Notes: a model not told the origin generated them from the sequence alone. 64,000 nucleotides of DNA from Pseudomonas vranovensis DSM 16006 (GCF_000425805.1 NZ_KE384455.1:219610-283609); one strand, 5' to 3'; counted from the first letter of the stretch, positions 1 to 8,490 are shown. A program made the numbers and translations.

Positions 1-30
1 GCGTAAAGCGGCCTATTCTACCCTGCCCGT

Positions 31-57
31 TCACCCATGAAAGAAGTGCGCCGATAA
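31..57 (+). promoter_or_regulatory. possible sigma-28 (FliA)-type promoter
   Basis: GCCGATAA at 50-57 is a perfect match to the sigma-28 -10 consensus. It lies 15 bases after TCAC (31-34), which resembles the TCAA -35 of the fliC promoter in this window, where the gap is also 15. The site is about 80 bases before the DsbA-like gene. One near-perfect -10 can occur by chance, so this is only a candidate. Confidence 0.25.
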
Positions 58-135
58 CCCGTATTTTTGTCGCTTTTTTTCGACCGCTGGCACTGGCGAT
101 AGTACCCGCCTCCCCTTCAGCAACGGGTCACTGCC

Positions 136-831
136 ATGTCTTCCTTGAAAGTCGAGTTCTTCCACGACGTTGTCTGTGGCTGGTGCTTTGTGCTTGCCCC
201 GCAACTCAAGCTACTGCAGCGCGAACTCGATCTGGATATCCAGCACCGCAGCTTCATCCTGCAATCGAGCCGCGACGAAATGATCGAGCGCTTCGGCTCG
301 ATGGTCCAGGCCAAACAGACCATTCTCGGCCACTGGCAATCCTGTGCCGAAGCCGAGGATGTAAAACGCATCAACATCGAAGGCATGCGCCAGCAACGTT
401 TCGAGTACCCCAACGGCCTGCTCGCCGCCCGGGCCTGCCAGGCCGCTCATGCGTTGGGTGGCAACAGCGCCCATGGGTTGCTGTTCGACCGATTGCAGGC
501 GGCGCACCTGGTGCACAGTCGCAACATCGGCGACCCGGACACCGTGGTGGCCATTGCCGCTGAAGCTGGCTTCGCCCCCCAGGCGTTCCACCACAGCCTG
601 CAGTATCAGGCACCCGCCTTGCTCGACCGCGACCTGCAACTTGGACGAGACCTGAATATCCGCTCGGTACCTTCGCTGGTAGTGGCCGAGCGGTATGTGA
701 TTGCCGGCGCCGTGGGCGTTGAGCAGTTGCGTCAAGCGCTCACCCAGATTCGCTCGCACCTCGACCAGCCTGCTGGGCACACAACTGACGCAGGATCAGC
801 ACCATCGCCTGCACCTCGGGGTTGTGCCTGA
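136..831 (+). CDS. DsbA-family (FrnE-like) thioredoxin-fold oxidoreductase
   Basis: A 231-residue cytoplasmic protein with no signal peptide. The active-site CXXC is Cys14-Gly-Trp-Cys17, directly after the first beta strand, as in the DsbA/FrnE/2-hydroxychromene-2-carboxylate isomerase superfamily. The middle is helical and the conserved cis-Pro loop reads SVPSLVV near residue 178. The family catalyses thiol-disulfide exchange or glutathione-dependent isomerisation; the CXXC favours redox chemistry, but the substrate is unknown. The last 30 or so residues (rich in Ala, Pro and Ser) are encoded opposite the 3' end of the following LysR gene, a 92-base convergent overlap. This tail looks like a recent read-through extension beyond the fold. 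Confidence 0.85.
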   Translation: MSSLKVEFFHDVVCGWCFVLAPQLKLLQRELDLDIQHRSFILQSSRDEMIERFGSMVQAKQTILGHWQSCAEAEDVKRINIEGMRQQRFEYPNGLLAARACQAAHALGGNSAHGLLFDRLQAAHLVHSRNIGDPDTVVAIAAEAGFAPQAFHHSLQYQAPALLDRDLQLGRDLNIRSVPSLVVAERYVIAGAVGVEQLRQALTQIRSHLDQPAGHTTDAGSAPSPAPRGCA

Positions 832-1654
832 ACACGTCGGCATACCCCAGGTACATCGGCACCTCGCGCTCACGCTGATGCTGCAGTGGCACAGGGCGTA
901 AGCGCCCTTCAGCCAGTTCCCGGGCAATGGCATGCCTGGGTAGCCAGGCAAACCCCAGGCCACGCTCGACCAACGAACTGGCTGCGGCCAGGCTGCTGAC
1001 GGTCCAGCGCTGGGAGGTGCCGAGCCAGCCGCTGTTCTGTACGTGGCGCGCGCCGGAGTCACGAATCACCACTTGCCGGTGGGCCTTCATCGCGTCCAGG
1101 CTCACCTCACCCTGCGCTGCCGCCAACGGATGCCCGACGGCCACCACGCAGATCAGCGGCACGCTGATCAAGAATTCCTGAACGTAGCCCGCCGGCAAAC
1201 TGCTGGCGACACCCAGCTCCACCTTGCCGTCCTCCAGCAATTCAGCGGCCCCGGACAACGCTGTTTCATACAGGCGAATACGGTGATGGGCGAATGTCGA
1301 AGAGAACTCATGCAGCGCTTGCTGCAGCAATTCGAACGGGAACAGCACATCCACCGCCACCCCCTGTTCGGCAAACAGGCCCGGCTGATACTGGTTGGCC
1401 AGTTGCTCAAGCTTGTGCGCAGCGCCCAGCAAGTGCTTGGCCTGGGGCAGCAGTGCCTCGCCCAGGGGCGTCAACACCGCCTTGCGGCCTTCGATGATGA
1501 ACAGTTCCTGATCGAGCAGCGCCTCCATACGATTGACCGCGTGGCTGATCGCCGACTGCGACTTGAACAAGTGCTCGCCCGCCTGCTGAAAGCCCCCGCA
1601 TTCCACCGTAGCCACGAACGCGCGCCACTGGTCGAGACTGATCCTTGAAAACAT
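740..1654 (-). CDS. LysR-family transcriptional regulator
   Basis: A 304-residue LysR regulator. The winged helix-turn-helix is at residues 5-62 (GGFQQAGEHLFKSQSAISHA at 20-39 is the helix-turn-helix), followed by a substrate-binding domain. I chose the ATG at 1654 because GGAGG lies five bases upstream; the ATG three bases earlier would leave only two. It is divergent from the alpha/beta hydrolase, with 86 bases between the starts, so it may regulate that gene. It converges on and overlaps the DsbA-like gene by 92 bases. The inducer is not predictable. Confidence 0.9.
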   Translation of the reverse strand: MFSRISLDQWRAFVATVECGGFQQAGEHLFKSQSAISHAVNRMEALLDQELFIIEGRKAVLTPLGEALLPQAKHLLGAAHKLEQLANQYQPGLFAEQGVAVDVLFPFELLQQALHEFSSTFAHHRIRLYETALSGAAELLEDGKVELGVASSLPAGYVQEFLISVPLICVVAVGHPLAAAQGEVSLDAMKAHRQVVIRDSGARHVQNSGWLGTSQRWTVSSLAAASSLVERGLGFAWLPRHAIARELAEGRLRPVPLQHQREREVPMYLGYADVFRHNPEVQAMVLILRQLCAQQAGRGASESG

Positions 1655-1740
1655 CATGACCTCCCTGTCGATCGCCAGCCGTCGGTGTCTGGCAAATGCA
1701 CCTAAACTACCACTCCCACCACTTTTGCCGGGCAACGATC

Positions 1741-2433
1741 ATGAGCGAGAAACCCACCATAGTTCTGGTTCACGGCTTCTGGGGCGGTGCCGCCCACTGG
1801 AGCAAGGTCATCCTCGAACTGTCACGCCTGGGTCACCGCGACCTGCACGCCGTGGAAATGCCCCTCACCTCGCTGGCCGACGATGCCGAACGCACGCGCA
1901 AGATGGTCGCCTCGATTCCCGGCACGGTACTGCTGGTCGGCCACTCCTATGGCGGCGCGGTCATTACCCAGATGGGCAACCAGCCCAATGTCGCCGGCCT
2001 TGTGTACATCGCCGCTTTCGCCCCCGATGACGGCGAAAGCCCGGGCAGCATCACCGGTAACAATCCACCTGAAGCGGCGGCCAACCTGCAACCGGACACC
2101 GACGGCTACCTGTGGATCAAGCCCGACAAACTTCACGAAAGCTTCTGCCAGGACCTGAGCAAGGATGAAGGACTGGTCATGAGCGTCACCCAGAAGGCGC
2201 CGCTGGCCAGCACCTTTGCCGACACCATCAGCAACCCCGCGTGGAAGCACAAGCCTTGCTGGTATCAGCGCTCGACCCACGACCGCATGATTCACCCCGA
2301 CAACCAGGCCTTCATGGCTGAACGCACGAAGCCCAAAGAAACACTCAACCTGGAGGCCAGCCATGCGTCACTGGTCTCCAGGGCCGCCGAAGTGGCCGCC
2401 CTGATCGACCGCGCCGCACTCAGTCTGGCTTGA
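1741..2433 (+). CDS. alpha/beta hydrolase (EstC/salicylate-esterase-like)
   Basis: A 230-residue alpha/beta-hydrolase fold protein. HGFWGG (11-16) forms the oxyanion region. The nucleophile elbow GHSYGG gives Ser69, and Asp181 and His208 (SHASL context) complete a plausible catalytic triad. The size and HGFWGG/GHSYGG signature fit the small cytoplasmic esterase family related to EstC and plant methyl-salicylate esterases; the substrate is unknown. An in-frame upstream ATG at 1696 exists, but family proteins begin at the beta strand that follows MSEKPTIVLV, so I used 1741. The 3' end overlaps the convergent DMT exporter by 14 bases. Confidence 0.88.
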   Translation: MSEKPTIVLVHGFWGGAAHWSKVILELSRLGHRDLHAVEMPLTSLADDAERTRKMVASIPGTVLLVGHSYGGAVITQMGNQPNVAGLVYIAAFAPDDGESPGSITGNNPPEAAANLQPDTDGYLWIKPDKLHESFCQDLSKDEGLVMSVTQKAPLASTFADTISNPAWKHKPCWYQRSTHDRMIHPDNQAFMAERTKPKETLNLEASHASLVSRAAEVAALIDRAALSLA

Positions 2434-3325
2434 CCGCAGCCGCCTTGGCCGCTGGCTTGAACCACCAGCCCTGCTGCATGCCAGCCGCCGCCAGCAGGAT
2501 CGCCGCCACACCCAGCCATTGCAGCGGCTCCAGGCGATGGCCAAAGGCGAACCAGTCGACGAAGATCGCCGCGATCGGGTAGATGAACGACAAGGCCCCG
2601 GTCAAGGCGGTCGGCAGCTTCTGGATTGCGCCGTACAGCAGCACATACATCACCCCGGTGTGGACAATCCCCAGCGTGATCAACGAGCCCAGCTCACCGG
2701 CTTCGCTGGGCAGGCCCGACGTGTTGGCCCAGGGCGCCAGCAGCAAGATGCCGGTGCATACCTGGACCAGCGCAATCAGATGTGGCGGTGTACCGCTCAA
2801 GCGCTTGATGATCAACGCCGCCACGGCATAGAGAAACGCTGCGCCAAGCGCCAGGCCAATGCCCAGCAAATACTCATTGCCGCTGCCGCCCTGGCTGCCA
2901 TGGGCACTGACGATCGCCAGCATCCCGAGAAACGACAACGCCAGCCAGAACAGCTTCTGCAGCGTGATCTTCTCGCCGAGGAACACCGCCGCCAGCCCCA
3001 CCAGCATGAATGGCTGGACGTTGTACACCGCCGTGCCGATGGCGATCGATGCGCGAGAATAGGAGGCAAACAACAACACCCAGTTGCCCACGATCGCCAC
3101 CCCACTGAGAACCGCCAGGGCGAAGGTGACGCGGGTCAGGATACCCGGCTTGAGAAAACCCATGGCCAGGCAGATCAACAGCAACGTACCGGCCCCGAAC
3201 ACGCAACGCCAGAACACCACATCCAGCACCGGTTGCCCGGACACCAGCACAAACCAGCCGATGGTCCCCGAAATCAGCATCGCGGCGACCATCTCGAACG
3301 ACCCACGGCGTATTGAACTGTCCAT
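2420..3325 (-). CDS. EamA/DMT-family inner-membrane transporter
   Basis: A 301-residue integral membrane protein with about ten hydrophobic helices arranged as two EamA repeats (roughly residues 10-140 and 155-290), the drug/metabolite transporter layout. The start at 3325 is set by AAGGAGGT six bases upstream; an in-frame ATG further upstream (3358) lacks this. It is divergent from an Lrp/AsnC regulator. Many Pseudomonas amino-acid-type DMT exporters are paired this way, so export of an amino acid or related metabolite under that regulator is likely but unproven. Confidence 0.9.
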   Translation of the reverse strand: MDSSIRRGSFEMVAAMLISGTIGWFVLVSGQPVLDVVFWRCVFGAGTLLLICLAMGFLKPGILTRVTFALAVLSGVAIVGNWVLLFASYSRASIAIGTAVYNVQPFMLVGLAAVFLGEKITLQKLFWLALSFLGMLAIVSAHGSQGGSGNEYLLGIGLALGAAFLYAVAALIIKRLSGTPPHLIALVQVCTGILLLAPWANTSGLPSEAGELGSLITLGIVHTGVMYVLLYGAIQKLPTALTGALSFIYPIAAIFVDWFAFGHRLEPLQWLGVAAILLAAAGMQQGWWFKPAAKAAAVKPD

Positions 3326-3455
3326 CACCCACCTCCTTGACGATGGGCAAATTATCACCAGCGCGACGGGGCGGTTCCAGTGGATAAAACAGGCTAAGCT
3401 GAAAATCTACCTTTACTATCAAGGCAGATTTCTAAATCCGCCTAACGAGGCCACT

Positions 3456-3893
3456 ATGACCGACGATATTGACCAGGTATTGATAAAAGCGCTGATGGAA
3501 GACTCCCGGCGCTCGCTCAAGGCCCTGGCACAACTGAGCGGGCTGTCATCACCCAGCGTCAGCGAACGCCTGCGTCGCCTGGAAGAGCGCGGCGTGCTCA
3601 AAGGCTACACGGTAGAAATCGACCCGCGCTGTTTTGGCTACCAGCTGCAAGCCATCGTCCGGGTGCGACCATTGCCGGGGCAGTTGCAGGAAGTAGAGCG
3701 CCAGATCATGGCCATCCCCGAGTTCACCGAATGTGACAAGGTGACCGGGGATGACTGCTTTATCGCGCGCTTGCATGTGCGTTCGATGGAAGAACTCGAC
3801 ACGGTTCTCGACAAGCTCAACAGCCATGCCGAAACCAACACGGCGATTGTGAAGAAAACGCCGGTGAAGCGCCGGTTGCCGCCGATGGCGTAG
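3456..3893 (+). CDS. Lrp/AsnC-family transcriptional regulator
   Basis: A 145-residue feast/famine regulator. The N-terminal winged helix (residues 4-50) includes LKALAQLSGLSSPSVSERLR at 21-40. A RAM/AsnC ligand-binding domain follows (about 60-140), where an amino acid binds between dimers and alters oligomer state. The ATG at 3456 has GAGG seven bases upstream; longer in-frame extensions upstream have no ribosome site. It is divergent from the DMT exporter (130 bases between starts) and probably controls it. Its 3' end meets a palindromic repeat region before dguC. Confidence 0.92.
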   Translation: MTDDIDQVLIKALMEDSRRSLKALAQLSGLSSPSVSERLRRLEERGVLKGYTVEIDPRCFGYQLQAIVRVRPLPGQLQEVERQIMAIPEFTECDKVTGDDCFIARLHVRSMEELDTVLDKLNSHAETNTAIVKKTPVKRRLPPMA

Positions 3894-3913
3894 CCCCTTG
3901 GGGCACGAACCAC

Positions 3914-4001
3914 GGCCGCTGCGCGACCGATCGCAGGCTGTCGCCAGCGGCTACGCCGGCCTGTGCTGCAATGGTTTCGATCGACTGCGCAGCGGTCGCC
4001 A
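3914..4001. repeat. GC-rich palindromic repeat, family B copy 1
   Basis: This fills the gap between the convergent lrp-like and dguC genes (3894-4026). It shares GATCGCAGGCTGTCGCCAGC almost exactly with a copy near 22021 and closely with one near 36274, followed by a CTGCGCAGC/GGTCGC half. The inverted halves can form a large stem-loop, so it may double as a bidirectional terminator. Such intergenic palindromes are typical of Pseudomonas REP-like elements. Confidence 0.75.
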
Positions 4002-4026
4002 GGTGTTGCGCGATTGCCTCAGCCAG

Positions 4027-4947
4027 TCACATTGCATCGAGGCGTGAGCCCGCTTCTACCGGCTCACTCGACGGCTTGGCAATCAGCCCCTTGAGCTCAC
4101 TGGTCATCGGGAACTCCAGGTTCAACCCGTTTGGCGGGATCGGTTGCTCGAACCAGCGTTTGTAGATGCCATCGATCTTGCCGCTGCGGTATACATCCGC
4201 CAGCGCTTCGTTGACCAGTGTCAGCAGCTGCGTATCCCCCTTGCGCACCATGCAACTGTAGATTTCCTGGGACTGCGCCTCCCCCACCACTACCCAGTCA
4301 TGCGGGTTGCGCGCCTTGGCCCGTTCACCGTAGAGCAACGCATCGTCCATGTAGAACGCAGCCGCGCGACCGGTCTCCAGCATCTTGAACGCCTCGCCAT
4401 GGTCCTTGGCGCTGATGACCGAAGCCCCCAGCTTGTGTTCGAGGTTGTAGTTCTTCAGGTACTTTTCGTTGGTGGTGCCTGCGGTACTCACGACGTTCTT
4501 GCCCTTCAAGTCGTCCAGGCTGTGGATGCCACTGTCTTTATTGGTCAGCAACTGGCCTTTGACGAAGATGAAGCCGTAGGAGAAATCCACCTGTTTGGCA
4601 CGCTCTGCGGTAACGCCGGTGGTACCGCACTCCAGGTCGACGGTGCCGTTCTGAACCAATGGGATGCGTGTCTGCGAGGTCACCAGGTTGTAGCGCACTT
4701 TCAATTCAGGCACTGCCAGCTTGGTCTGCAGGTGTTTGACGATTTCACCGGCCAGGTCGACCGAGTAGCCCATGGGCTTGCCACTGTTGTCGCCAATGTA
4801 AGAAAAAGGAATGGATGAGTCGCGATAGCCCAGGGTGATGCGCCCGGAATCAGCGATTTTTTTCATTGTGCCAGTGAGGGGTGGGGTGTCGGCCATCGCA
4901 GAATGTGCAAACAGCAGCGACAGGGCAATCAGGGCAGGTTTGAACAT
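4027..4947 (-). CDS. dguC: periplasmic amino-acid-binding protein of the D-glutamate locus
   Basis: A 306-residue periplasmic substrate-binding protein of the GltI/HisJ class (SBP_bac_3). A signal peptide (residues 1-19, SAMA|D) is followed by two alpha/beta lobes. Ligand-contact features are visible, such as the arginine in SQTRIPLVQNG and the ECGTTG loop. AGGAGGTC precedes the ATG. It is the third gene after dguA and dguB, nine bases from dguB. In P. aeruginosa the same trio encodes D-glutamate/D-glutamine use, so a role in capturing or sensing acidic amino acids is likely. No permease or ATPase genes are adjacent, so it must borrow another transporter's membrane parts or have a signalling role. 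Confidence 0.85.
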   Translation of the reverse strand: MFKPALIALSLLFAHSAMADTPPLTGTMKKIADSGRITLGYRDSSIPFSYIGDNSGKPMGYSVDLAGEIVKHLQTKLAVPELKVRYNLVTSQTRIPLVQNGTVDLECGTTGVTAERAKQVDFSYGFIFVKGQLLTNKDSGIHSLDDLKGKNVVSTAGTTNEKYLKNYNLEHKLGASVISAKDHGEAFKMLETGRAAAFYMDDALLYGERAKARNPHDWVVVGEAQSQEIYSCMVRKGDTQLLTLVNEALADVYRSGKIDGIYKRWFEQPIPPNGLNLEFPMTSELKGLIAKPSSEPVEAGSRLDAM

Positions 4948-4956
4948 GATGACCTC

Positions 4957-5307
4957 CTAGCCGCGCACGGCAGTCACAGTAATTTCCACGCGCACACTCG
5001 GGCGCGCCAGTTCGGCCTGCACGGTGGTGCGGGTCGGTACATGACCAGGTGCGAGCCAGGCCGACCAGACATCGTTCATCGCCTCGAAGTCGGTGGCAAT
5101 GTCCTTGAGGTAAATGGTGGCGCTGAGCAACTGGCGCTTGTCGCTGCCCGACTCGGCGAGCAGGGCGTCGATCTTGTCCAGCACCTCCTGGGTCTGCTCG
5201 CGGATGTCGCGGGCCTGGGTGGGTACCTGGCCGGAGAGGAACACCAATTGCCCAAACAGGGCGGCGGCGCTCAAGCGCTCGTTACTGTGCAAACGGGTTA
5301 TCGACAT
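4957..5307 (-). CDS. dguB: RidA-family enamine/imine deaminase
   Basis: A 116-residue RidA/YjgF/UK114-family protein, the usual length. RidA proteins hydrolyse the reactive imine or enamine released by PLP or FAD amino-acid enzymes to ketoacid and ammonia. The conserved arginine in the VPTRTTVQAEL segment and the C-terminal VEITVTAV strand fit the family. The start at 5307 has AAGGAG nine bases upstream; a longer frame upstream is a shadow of dguA. It lies between the FAD dehydrogenase and the binding protein, so it probably clears the imino acid made by DguA. Confidence 0.9.
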   Translation of the reverse strand: MSITRLHSNERLSAAALFGQLVFLSGQVPTQARDIREQTQEVLDKIDALLAESGSDKRQLLSATIYLKDIATDFEAMNDVWSAWLAPGHVPTRTTVQAELARPSVRVEITVTAVRG

Positions 5308-5342
5308 CAGGACACTCCTTGCGATTGTTGTTTTTCTACAGG

Positions 5343-6584
5343 TCAGGCAGCCCGAGGGGACAGGCCGTGCAAGTCGATCGACGGCGCGCGGCCGCTGATC
5401 AGTTCGGCCAGCAATGCGCCACTGGCACACGCCAGGGTAAAGCCGAGGGCGCCATGGCCGAGATTGAGCCAGAGGTTGCGGTAGCGGGTGGCCCCCAGCA
5501 GGGGCACGCCACTGGGCGTTGCCGGGCGCATGCCGGCCCATTCCCGGGCATGCGCATAGTCAGCGGCATGGGGCAAGGTACTGACCGCCAGCTGGCGCAT
5601 GCTGGCCAACCGCGCAGGGTCCAGCGATTCGTCGAAGCCGACGATATCGACCATGGCCGCAACGCGAAGTTGGTCTTCGAGACGGGCATAGACAATCTTG
5701 CGGTCGTAGTCGGTGATGCTGACAGCCGGAGCCTGCTGCCCCGCCCTTATCGGCGCGGTCAGGCTGTAGCCCTTGAGCGGATAGATCGGTACCTGCAGGC
5801 CCGGCAGGCCGAGACGGGTGCTACGGTGCCCGGCACAGAGTACCAGGCGCTCCACCGGCACCACCTGGTCGCCCAGCTCCAGCGCCTGGACCACACCATC
5901 GGCATGACGAATTCGACTGACGCTCTGGCCCAGCAGCAGGCGGCACTGCCCTGAGGCCTGCAAGCGTTCGGCCAGGGCCAGGCAAAAACGATGACAGTCG
6001 GCGACTTCTTCATCGGCGGTGTACACCCCGCCGATGAAGGGAGCATCGGCCAGTGCCGGTTCCAGTGCGGCGATGCCGACAGCATCGAGCACCTGCTGCC
6101 CCTGGGGATCGAGCAGATGATGGCGGGCATGGGCAAAACTGGCCGGGTTGCGAAAAGTCACCAACTTGCCATTGCGCCGCCAGGCGAAACCGCCCAGTTG
6201 GTCTTCCTCACGCCAGTGAGCCAGAGTGGCCTGGCTGTGCAGGGCCAGGCGCAACAGGTGAGCGGCATTGGTGCGGTTGACCGAGCTGCGGCACGCGGCC
6301 ATGAACGCCCCCATCCAACGCCATTGGGCCAGATCCAGGCGCGGACGCAACTTGAGCGGCGAGTCGCTGCGCAACAGCCAGCCCAGCGCCTGCAGCGGCA
6401 CCCCGGCATCGGCCAGCGGCGATACGTAGCGGTAGGACAATTGCCCGCCATTGGCGTAGCTGGTGCCACCGGCCAGGCTCTTGCGCGCCTCGATCAGATC
6501 AACTGCAAAACCTTCGCGTACCAGGGCGTAAGCCGTTGCCAGGCCGATGACGCCGCCGCCGATCACTGTTACCCGCTGTGCCAT
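5343..6584 (-). CDS. dguA: FAD-dependent D-amino-acid (D-glutamate) dehydrogenase, DadA-like
   Basis: A 413-residue FAD oxidoreductase of the DAO/DadA family. The N-terminal dinucleotide-binding motif is GGGVIGLATAYAL (8-20), with an acidic residue ending the second strand. The substrate-domain marker GGTSYANGGQLSY lies near 39-51, and the C-terminal GHGALGFTLACASG closes the flavin site. It should oxidise a D-amino acid to the imino acid, passing electrons to the respiratory chain. The gene order LysR, dehydrogenase, RidA and binding protein matches dguRABC of P. aeruginosa, so D-glutamate or D-glutamine is the best guess. Alanine-specific DadA is the main alternative. Confidence 0.86.
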   Translation of the reverse strand: MAQRVTVIGGGVIGLATAYALVREGFAVDLIEARKSLAGGTSYANGGQLSYRYVSPLADAGVPLQALGWLLRSDSPLKLRPRLDLAQWRWMGAFMAACRSSVNRTNAAHLLRLALHSQATLAHWREEDQLGGFAWRRNGKLVTFRNPASFAHARHHLLDPQGQQVLDAVGIAALEPALADAPFIGGVYTADEEVADCHRFCLALAERLQASGQCRLLLGQSVSRIRHADGVVQALELGDQVVPVERLVLCAGHRSTRLGLPGLQVPIYPLKGYSLTAPIRAGQQAPAVSITDYDRKIVYARLEDQLRVAAMVDIVGFDESLDPARLASMRQLAVSTLPHAADYAHAREWAGMRPATPSGVPLLGATRYRNLWLNLGHGALGFTLACASGALLAELISGRAPSIDLHGLSPRAA

Positions 6585-6662
6585 GTGCCTGCATCCACAA
6601 ATCCGAAGGCCTTCAGACTAGGGGCGGTGACAGCCGCTGGATAATGAATAAAAATGGCTCAG

Positions 6663-6681
6663 CCATAAACAAAGGTTATGG
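6663..6681. promoter_or_regulatory. probable DguR operator in the dguR-dguA divergent region
   Basis: CCATAA-N7-TTATGG is a perfect inverted repeat ending nine bases before the dguR start codon, in the 106-base divergent region. Its spacing suits a LysR-type dimer site and its place suits autoregulation plus control of dguABC. Assignment is by position and symmetry only. Confidence 0.5.
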
Positions 6682-6690
6682 GTTATTGCC

Positions 6691-7605
6691 ATGCGCTTGC
6701 GTCATATCGAAGTATTCCAGGCCATCCGCCAGACCGGCTCGATCAGCGGCGCGGCACAGTTGCTGCACGTGACGCAGCCGGCAGTGTCGAAAATTCTCCA
6801 GCACGCCGAGGCTCAGCTGGGATTCCCGCTGTTCCTGCGAGTGCGTGGCAAGTTGCAGATCACGCCCGAGGCCTTGGCCCTGGAACGCGAAGTGGACAAG
6901 GTCAGCGACAGCGTCGAAGGGGTTCGGCGTCTGGCCGCCAGCCTGCGCCGCCAGCCGGGCATGAGTTTGCGTATCGGCGCGACGCCGGCCCTGGCCTTGT
7001 CGCTGTTTCCACCGGTGATCAGCCTGTGGTCCGAACGTCATCCGCAGTCCGAATGCGAGCTGTCGAGCTACCACAGTCGCGAGCTGGTGCAGCAGTTGCT
7101 GATGCGCGAGATCGACGTCGCCCTGACCTTGCGTCACCCGGAACACCCGGGGCTAAACGCCCAGGCGTTGGCTCATGGTGTGCTGGTGGCGCTGGCGCCA
7201 AAGGGTTACTGGGCCGAAGAAAGCCAGGGCGTGCCGCTGTCGGTCGAAGCACTGGCCGGCGCACCGCTGATCGGTTTGAGCAGCAGCGACCCGCTGGCGG
7301 CGCAGGTGGGCAGCTACCTGAAGAATCTGGAACCTGCGCCGCGCATTGGCATACGCGTGCAGACCTACTCACTGGCCCGGGCCATGGTCGAGTCAGGCGC
7401 CGGGCTGGCATTGATCGACCCGTTCACTGCCCTGGGCTCAAAACACACCCTGGTACGTCCGTTGAATCCGCCCCTGCCAATCACCCTGTACGCACTCACG
7501 CGCGTCAATGAAAGCCATCCGCACACCCTGGACGACTTGCTGCAGTTGTTTGGCCAGCGCGCCCGCGAGCAGATCGCCAAAGTCCCTGCCTTGCAAAGTT
7601 CCTGA
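6691..7605 (+). CDS. dguR: LysR-family regulator of the D-glutamate locus
   Basis: A 304-residue LysR regulator. The winged helix is at residues 1-60 (GSISGAAQLLHVTQPAVSKI at about 17-36), with a ligand-binding domain from about 92 onward. It is divergent from dguABC, the usual arrangement for a LysR activator and its target operon, with a palindromic operator candidate between them. By homology of arrangement, it should activate dguABC in response to the D-amino acid. The symbol rests on gene order, not on a sequence search. Confidence 0.85.
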   Translation: MRLRHIEVFQAIRQTGSISGAAQLLHVTQPAVSKILQHAEAQLGFPLFLRVRGKLQITPEALALEREVDKVSDSVEGVRRLAASLRRQPGMSLRIGATPALALSLFPPVISLWSERHPQSECELSSYHSRELVQQLLMREIDVALTLRHPEHPGLNAQALAHGVLVALAPKGYWAEESQGVPLSVEALAGAPLIGLSSSDPLAAQVGSYLKNLEPAPRIGIRVQTYSLARAMVESGAGLALIDPFTALGSKHTLVRPLNPPLPITLYALTRVNESHPHTLDDLLQLFGQRAREQIAKVPALQSS

Positions 7606-7617
7606 ACCTGCCGGCAA

Positions 7618-8280
7618 TCAGCTCGGGCAGCTCTGCTCACCGTTGTTCAGGCCCTGCTTGTAGTTGCGACTGAGCAGGCTGGCCTTGCCGTTGTGCCAGG
7701 TCAGGGTCAGCACGTAGAGCGAGTCGAAATCGCCACCGTCCCAGTCCTCGGTGATGACCTGTTTCTCGCCCACGGCTTTGCCGGCCACGGTATTGATCAA
7801 CTCGGGCAGGTAGCCGTGGGACCAGGCGGTATAGACGGTGGCGTTGCGGTATTTGTCTTGCAGCAGTTCGTCGGCAAGCGCACCGGTGTCGTTGGCACCG
7901 AAGTCAATGTTCACCGGCAGCCCGAGCTTGATGGCGCTGGGGCTGATGGTCATCAGCGGGCGGATGTAGCTGTAGGCATCGTCCTTGCTGCCCTCTTCCA
8001 CATGGCGGGACGGGTTGGCAGCGAACACGTAGTCGGCCTTGCCGAACTTTTCCGGAAGCACGGTGGCCAGGTCCAGCGCACGATTGAGTCCCTGGCAGTT
8101 GAGTTGCCCCAAGCCTTCGCCAGGCTTTTCGGCATGGCGCAGAAACACCAGGGTCTGGACGCCATCCACAGGCTCGGCGCGGCTTTCGACGGCTTCCACG
8201 GCCAGCAGCGTGACACCACCGAGCAGGGCCAGGGAACACACGGCGTGGCGGTGACGCTTGAACAGGATCGACAACTTCAT
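7618..8280 (-). CDS. histidine phosphatase-fold exported or membrane-anchored protein
   Basis: A 220-residue protein with an N-terminal hydrophobic segment (about residues 13-30) preceded by basic residues, which is a signal peptide or anchor. The mature part starts with VQTLVFLRHAEKP; the RHAEKP (48-53) is the phosphohistidine loop of the histidine phosphatase superfamily (His49 nucleophile). A second conserved histidine is likely in WSHGYLPEL. It is therefore a possible periplasmic phosphatase of unknown substrate. Starting at 8280 excludes an upstream extension with no signal-peptide logic. It is convergent with dguR, 12 bases apart. Confidence 0.8.
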   Translation of the reverse strand: MKLSILFKRHRHAVCSLALLGGVTLLAVEAVESRAEPVDGVQTLVFLRHAEKPGEGLGQLNCQGLNRALDLATVLPEKFGKADYVFAANPSRHVEEGSKDDAYSYIRPLMTISPSAIKLGLPVNIDFGANDTGALADELLQDKYRNATVYTAWSHGYLPELINTVAGKAVGEKQVITEDWDGGDFDSLYVLTLTWHNGKASLLSRNYKQGLNNGEQSCPS

Positions 8281-8332
8281 GGAGCGAACTCTTCTACGGC
8301 AAAAGGGATGTGGCGGACCCGCCTGTGACACA

Positions 8333-8350
8333 CCGCGGCCGAGGCCGCGG
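8333..8350. other. perfect GC palindrome upstream of the histidine phosphatase gene
   Basis: CCGCGGCC-GA-GGCCGCGG is a perfect 8+8 palindrome in the 210-base gap (8281-8490) between the histidine phosphatase gene and the FKBP gene, which run in the same direction. It could be a protein-binding site, a leader hairpin or part of a terminator for the FKBP gene, but no T-run follows. The rest of the gap shows nothing clear. Confidence 0.4.
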
Positions 8351-8490
8351 GTGATCCCTGTCTGTCGTTCCATCCGTGGAGCGGGCTAACTGAGAGTGCG
8401 ATAAGCCCGTTTGGTTCGATCCTTGAGCGCTCAACCCTGAGCACGAGTGACTTTAATACCTTGATATTGCACAAATAAGACCAACGGCCA

